Origin: CAIWHR01 sp040007035
GTDB lineage: Bacteria > Pseudomonadota > Gammaproteobacteria > Burkholderiales > Casimicrobiaceae
Direction of reading: 5' to 3'
Length of the DNA: 31,149 nt
Assembly (NCBI GenBank): GCA_040007035.1
Contig: JBDTVU010000028.1
Span: 1 to 31,149, forward strand
Shown: positions 29,557 to 31,149 of the stretch, piece after piece
How positions within the stretch are numbered: the stretch's first letter is position 1
Layout of the letters: each line of letters opens with the position of its first letter
Notes under the pieces: model-generated
What the model was told of the DNA's origin: nothing
What the model saw: the letters and a program-made list of their open reading frames with translations, nothing else
The model's database searches: none
Position numbers and translations under genes: made by a program

Positions 29557-30342
29557 ATGAGGTTCCTCACGCCGCTCAACCCGCCGGTCCCGGCGTGGCC
29601 CGACGCGCGAGTGTGGGTGATCGGGGCGTCGTACGGGATCGGCGCCGCAACAGCCGCGGCGCTGCTCGCCGCCGGTGCGCGAGTCGCGCTGTCGGCGCGC
29701 TCGGAGGACAAACTGCGCACCGTCGCCGACGGCAACCCGCGCGCGCTGATCGCTCCGCTCGATTTCACCCGGGGTGCCGAGGTGTCGGCGGCGTGGGACC
29801 GGATCGGCGAAGCCTGGGGCGGCTGCGACCTGGTGCTCGTCGTCGCCGGCACGCACAAGGAGATCCGCGCGTGGGAGCTGACCGAGGCCGACGCCGACGC
29901 GCTGCTCGAAGTGAACCTCAACGGCCCGATCGCGACGGTCGCCGCGGTGCTGCCGGGCCTGCTCGCGCAGGCACGCGGCGCGCTCGGCATCGTGTCGAGC
30001 GTGGCCGGCTACCGCGGGCTGCCGAAGGCGCTGATCTATGGCGCGTCGAAGGCGGCGCTGATCAACTTCACCGAGACGCTCTACCTCGACCTGCACCCGC
30101 GCGGCATCGGCGTCTACCTGATCAATCCGGGCTTCGTTGCCACGCCGCTCACCGCGAAGAACGCGTTTTCGATGCCGCACCTCATCACCGCCGAGGAGGC
30201 CGCGCGCGAGATCGTCGCGGGCATCGAGCGCGGCGAGTTCGAGATCCACTTTCCGCGCGCGTTCACGCGGCAGTTGAAGTTCCTGCAGCTCCTCCCGTAC
30301 CGCCAGTATTTCGCCGCGGTGCGCAAAGCGACCGGGCTGTGA
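29557..30342 (+). CDS. Short-chain dehydrogenase/reductase
   Basis: The 261-residue protein is a classical SDR: cofactor motif GASYGIG (23-29), an active-site region IVSSVAGYRG, and Tyr161/Lys165 in YGASKAAL. It starts in a Pro-rich segment, seven bases after the DUF3833 stop. SDRs use NAD(P)H to reduce or oxidise a carbonyl or alcohol; in this operon the substrate is probably an acyl-chain intermediate, but it is not known. The ATG at 29557 fits the family's start, and a weak site (GGCGCTGAG) precedes it. The next gene begins with GTG overlapping this stop by four bases. Confidence 0.93.
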   Translation: MRFLTPLNPPVPAWPDARVWVIGASYGIGAATAAALLAAGARVALSARSEDKLRTVADGNPRALIAPLDFTRGAEVSAAWDRIGEAWGGCDLVLVVAGTHKEIRAWELTEADADALLEVNLNGPIATVAAVLPGLLAQARGALGIVSSVAGYRGLPKALIYGASKAALINFTETLYLDLHPRGIGVYLINPGFVATPLTAKNAFSMPHLITAEEAAREIVAGIERGEFEIHFPRAFTRQLKFLQLLPYRQYFAAVRKATGL

Positions 30343-30776
30343 GCGCGTCGACACGGGACGCCGTTGCGCGCGTCGTCGCCTTCTACGAAGCGCTAGCGCC
30401 AGCCGACGTGGACCGCATTCCCGAGCTCTACGCCGCCGACGCCCGGTTCCGCGATCCGTTCAACGACGTGCGCGGAACCGTGGAAATCCGGCGCGTCTTC
30501 GCTGCCATGTTCGACCAGCTCGCGGATTGCCGCTTCACGTTCCGCGACACGGTCGTCGACGACGGCGGCGCGCTCCTCGTCTGGGACATGACGTTCCGGA
30601 TGCGCAAATTCAGGCCCGACACCGTGCAGACGATCCACGGCGCGTCGCACCTCAAGTTCGACGCCGACGGGAAGATCGTCTGGCACCGCGATTACTGGGA
30701 CGCGGCCGACGAGCTGTATTCGAAGCTGCCGCTGATCGGCCCGGTGATGCGTTACCTGAAACGCCGGCTGGGCTGA
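30339..30776 (+). CDS. Nuclear transport factor 2 family (SnoaL-like) protein
   Basis: The 145-residue protein has the alpha+beta barrel pattern of the NTF2/SnoaL superfamily: VARVVAFYEALAPADVDRIPELY, FRDPFNDVRGTVEIRRVFAAMFDQL, LLVWDMTFRMRKF and GKIVWHRDYWDAADELY. Members bind small hydrophobic molecules, and some are isomerases or cyclases. No particular activity can be assigned. I start it at the GTG at 30339, which overlaps the SDR stop in GTGA, the coupling type seen elsewhere in this operon; no ATG in this frame lies near. It is the last gene of the operon and is followed by a tRNA with its own promoter. Confidence 0.85.
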   Translation: MSASTRDAVARVVAFYEALAPADVDRIPELYAADARFRDPFNDVRGTVEIRRVFAAMFDQLADCRFTFRDTVVDDGGALLVWDMTFRMRKFRPDTVQTIHGASHLKFDADGKIVWHRDYWDAADELYSKLPLIGPVMRYLKRRLG

Positions 30777-30863
30777 CGCCGGCGGGCCGTACGGCGTCGC
30801 GCGGCGCGGGCGGCGGCACGGCGGCCGGATCAGCAGCTCGACCGCGACGGGAGAGGCCGTCCT

Positions 30864-30893
30864 TTGACCAGCGCGGGGGGAATCGCTTACAAT
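30864..30893 (+). promoter_or_regulatory. Promoter of the tRNA-Met gene
   Basis: TTGACC (30864-30869), an 18-bp spacer and TACAAT (30888-30893) match five of six bases in each box. The GC-rich discriminator CCGCCCC that follows is typical of stable RNA promoters under stringent control. Confidence 0.75.
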
Positions 30894-30903
30894 TCCGCCC
30901 CTT

Positions 30904-30980
30904 GGCGAACTAGCTCAGCTGGTTAGAGCAGAGGAATCATAATCCTTTGGTCCGGGGTTCGAGTCCCTGGTTCGCCACCA
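30904..30980 (+). tRNA. tRNA-Met (anticodon CAT)
   Basis: The 77-nt gene folds into a full cloverleaf. The acceptor stem GGCGAAC pairs with GTTCGCC, the D arm is GCTC/GAGC, the anticodon arm GAGGA/TCCTT carries loop ATCATAA, and the T arm is CGGGG/CCCTG. The encoded 3' end is ACCA. The anticodon CAT lies at 30938-30940. A perfectly paired first acceptor base pair (G-C) excludes the initiator type, so this is an elongator Met tRNA. Ile2 with a modified C34 is a remote alternative. Confidence 0.96.
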
Positions 30981-30988
30981 GAGTACTC

Positions 30989-31023
30989 AAGGGGTTACGT
31001 TCAATCGTGACCCCTTTCTTTTT
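30989..31023 (+). terminator. Rho-independent terminator behind tRNA-Met
   Basis: An 11-bp stem (AAGGGGTTACG with CGTGACCCCTT, one G-T wobble) and a 6-nt loop are followed by TCTTTTT. It lies eight bases after the tRNA end. Confidence 0.9.
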
Positions 31024-31053
31024 GTCCGCCGGGCACGGCGGCGCCAATGGCGG

Positions 31054-31149
31054 TCAGGCGGTCATCCGTCCGAAACTGCCGTTGTTGAAATCGGCGACGG
31101 CCTGCACGATCTCGGCCTGCGTGTTCATCACGAACGGGCCGTAGCCGAC
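31054..31149 (-). CDS. Pirin family protein, C-terminal fragment
   Basis: The last 31 residues of a protein enter from the right edge: the frame reads GYGPFVMNTQAEIVQAVADF and then NNGSFGRM, the conserved C-terminal segment of bacterial pirins (cupin proteins, some with quercetinase activity). The TGA is at 31056-31054. Only the tail is visible, so nothing can be said about the iron-binding motif or the start. Confidence 0.85.
   Translation of the reverse strand, partial: VGYGPFVMNTQAEIVQAVADFNNGSFGRMTA

Noticed and set aside
30904..31053. tRNA 3' end as an attachment site for an integrated element
   Set aside because: No second copy of the tRNA end, integrase or compositional change is visible; the next gene is an ordinary pirin.

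Overview
This window looks like chromosomal DNA of a high-GC proteobacterium, most likely a betaproteobacterium. The GC content looks to be in the high 60s by eye; I did not compute it. The evidence is the gene set: a PsrA/FadP-like TetR regulator with a fad operon, phasins with Lys/Ala-rich tails, a PHA_gran_rgn protein, an FFLEELY-motif protein and a LitR-type cobalamin regulator. I cannot place it to genus. No insertion sequence, phage gene, CRISPR or rRNA is visible. Gene density is high, and the genes form short operons on both strands, nearly all concerned with fatty acids, storage lipids or lipid modification.

Left part (1-5955, minus strand): a beta-oxidation operon reading leftwards, TetR regulator -> FadE-type acyl-CoA dehydrogenase -> thiolase -> FadJ/FadB-type multienzyme subunit (cut by the left edge). 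A TTGACA-N18-TAGGAT promoter with an AAAC-N4-GTTT operator-like dyad lies just ahead of the TetR gene. It suggests an autoregulated, acyl-CoA-responsive switch.

Middle (6188-20932): an EamA transporter, then a neutral-lipid storage district. It holds a PHA_gran_rgn protein, an FFLEELY protein, a Tat-type small subunit with a GMC oxidoreductase, phasin 1, a patatin-like hydrolase, a TetR regulator with a TPR protein and a solitary amino-acid-type binding protein. It continues with a WS/DGAT wax ester synthase, an acyl-CoA-binding protein, phasin 2, a two-domain alcohol-forming fatty acyl-CoA reductase of the Marinobacter type, and a membrane-anchored alpha/beta hydrolase. Reductase plus WS/DGAT make a complete acyl-CoA -> fatty alcohol -> wax ester route. 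The acyl-CoA-binding protein and phasins are the natural carrier and granule-coat partners. The two phasin promoters share a GCTCTAGA element at nearly the same place.

Right part (20984-30776): a diiron desaturase-like protein and a MerR/B12-binding regulator of the LitR/CarH photoreceptor type on the minus strand. Divergent from these are an exported glutathione peroxidase and an eight-gene, tightly overlapping operon: FAD oxidoreductase, DUF1365, cyclopropane-synthase-like methyltransferase, chalcone-isomerase-like protein, MFS transporter, DUF3833 lipoprotein, SDR and NTF2-like protein. This resembles the singlet-oxygen/light-induced operons of other proteobacteria that make unusual (for example furan) membrane fatty acids. 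Two near-consensus promoters overlap face to face between the regulator and the peroxidase, with a dyad that could let the photoreceptor control both.

Right end (30777-31149): a tRNA-Met(CAT) gene with a strong promoter and a rho-independent terminator, then the C-terminal end of a pirin-family gene on the minus strand.
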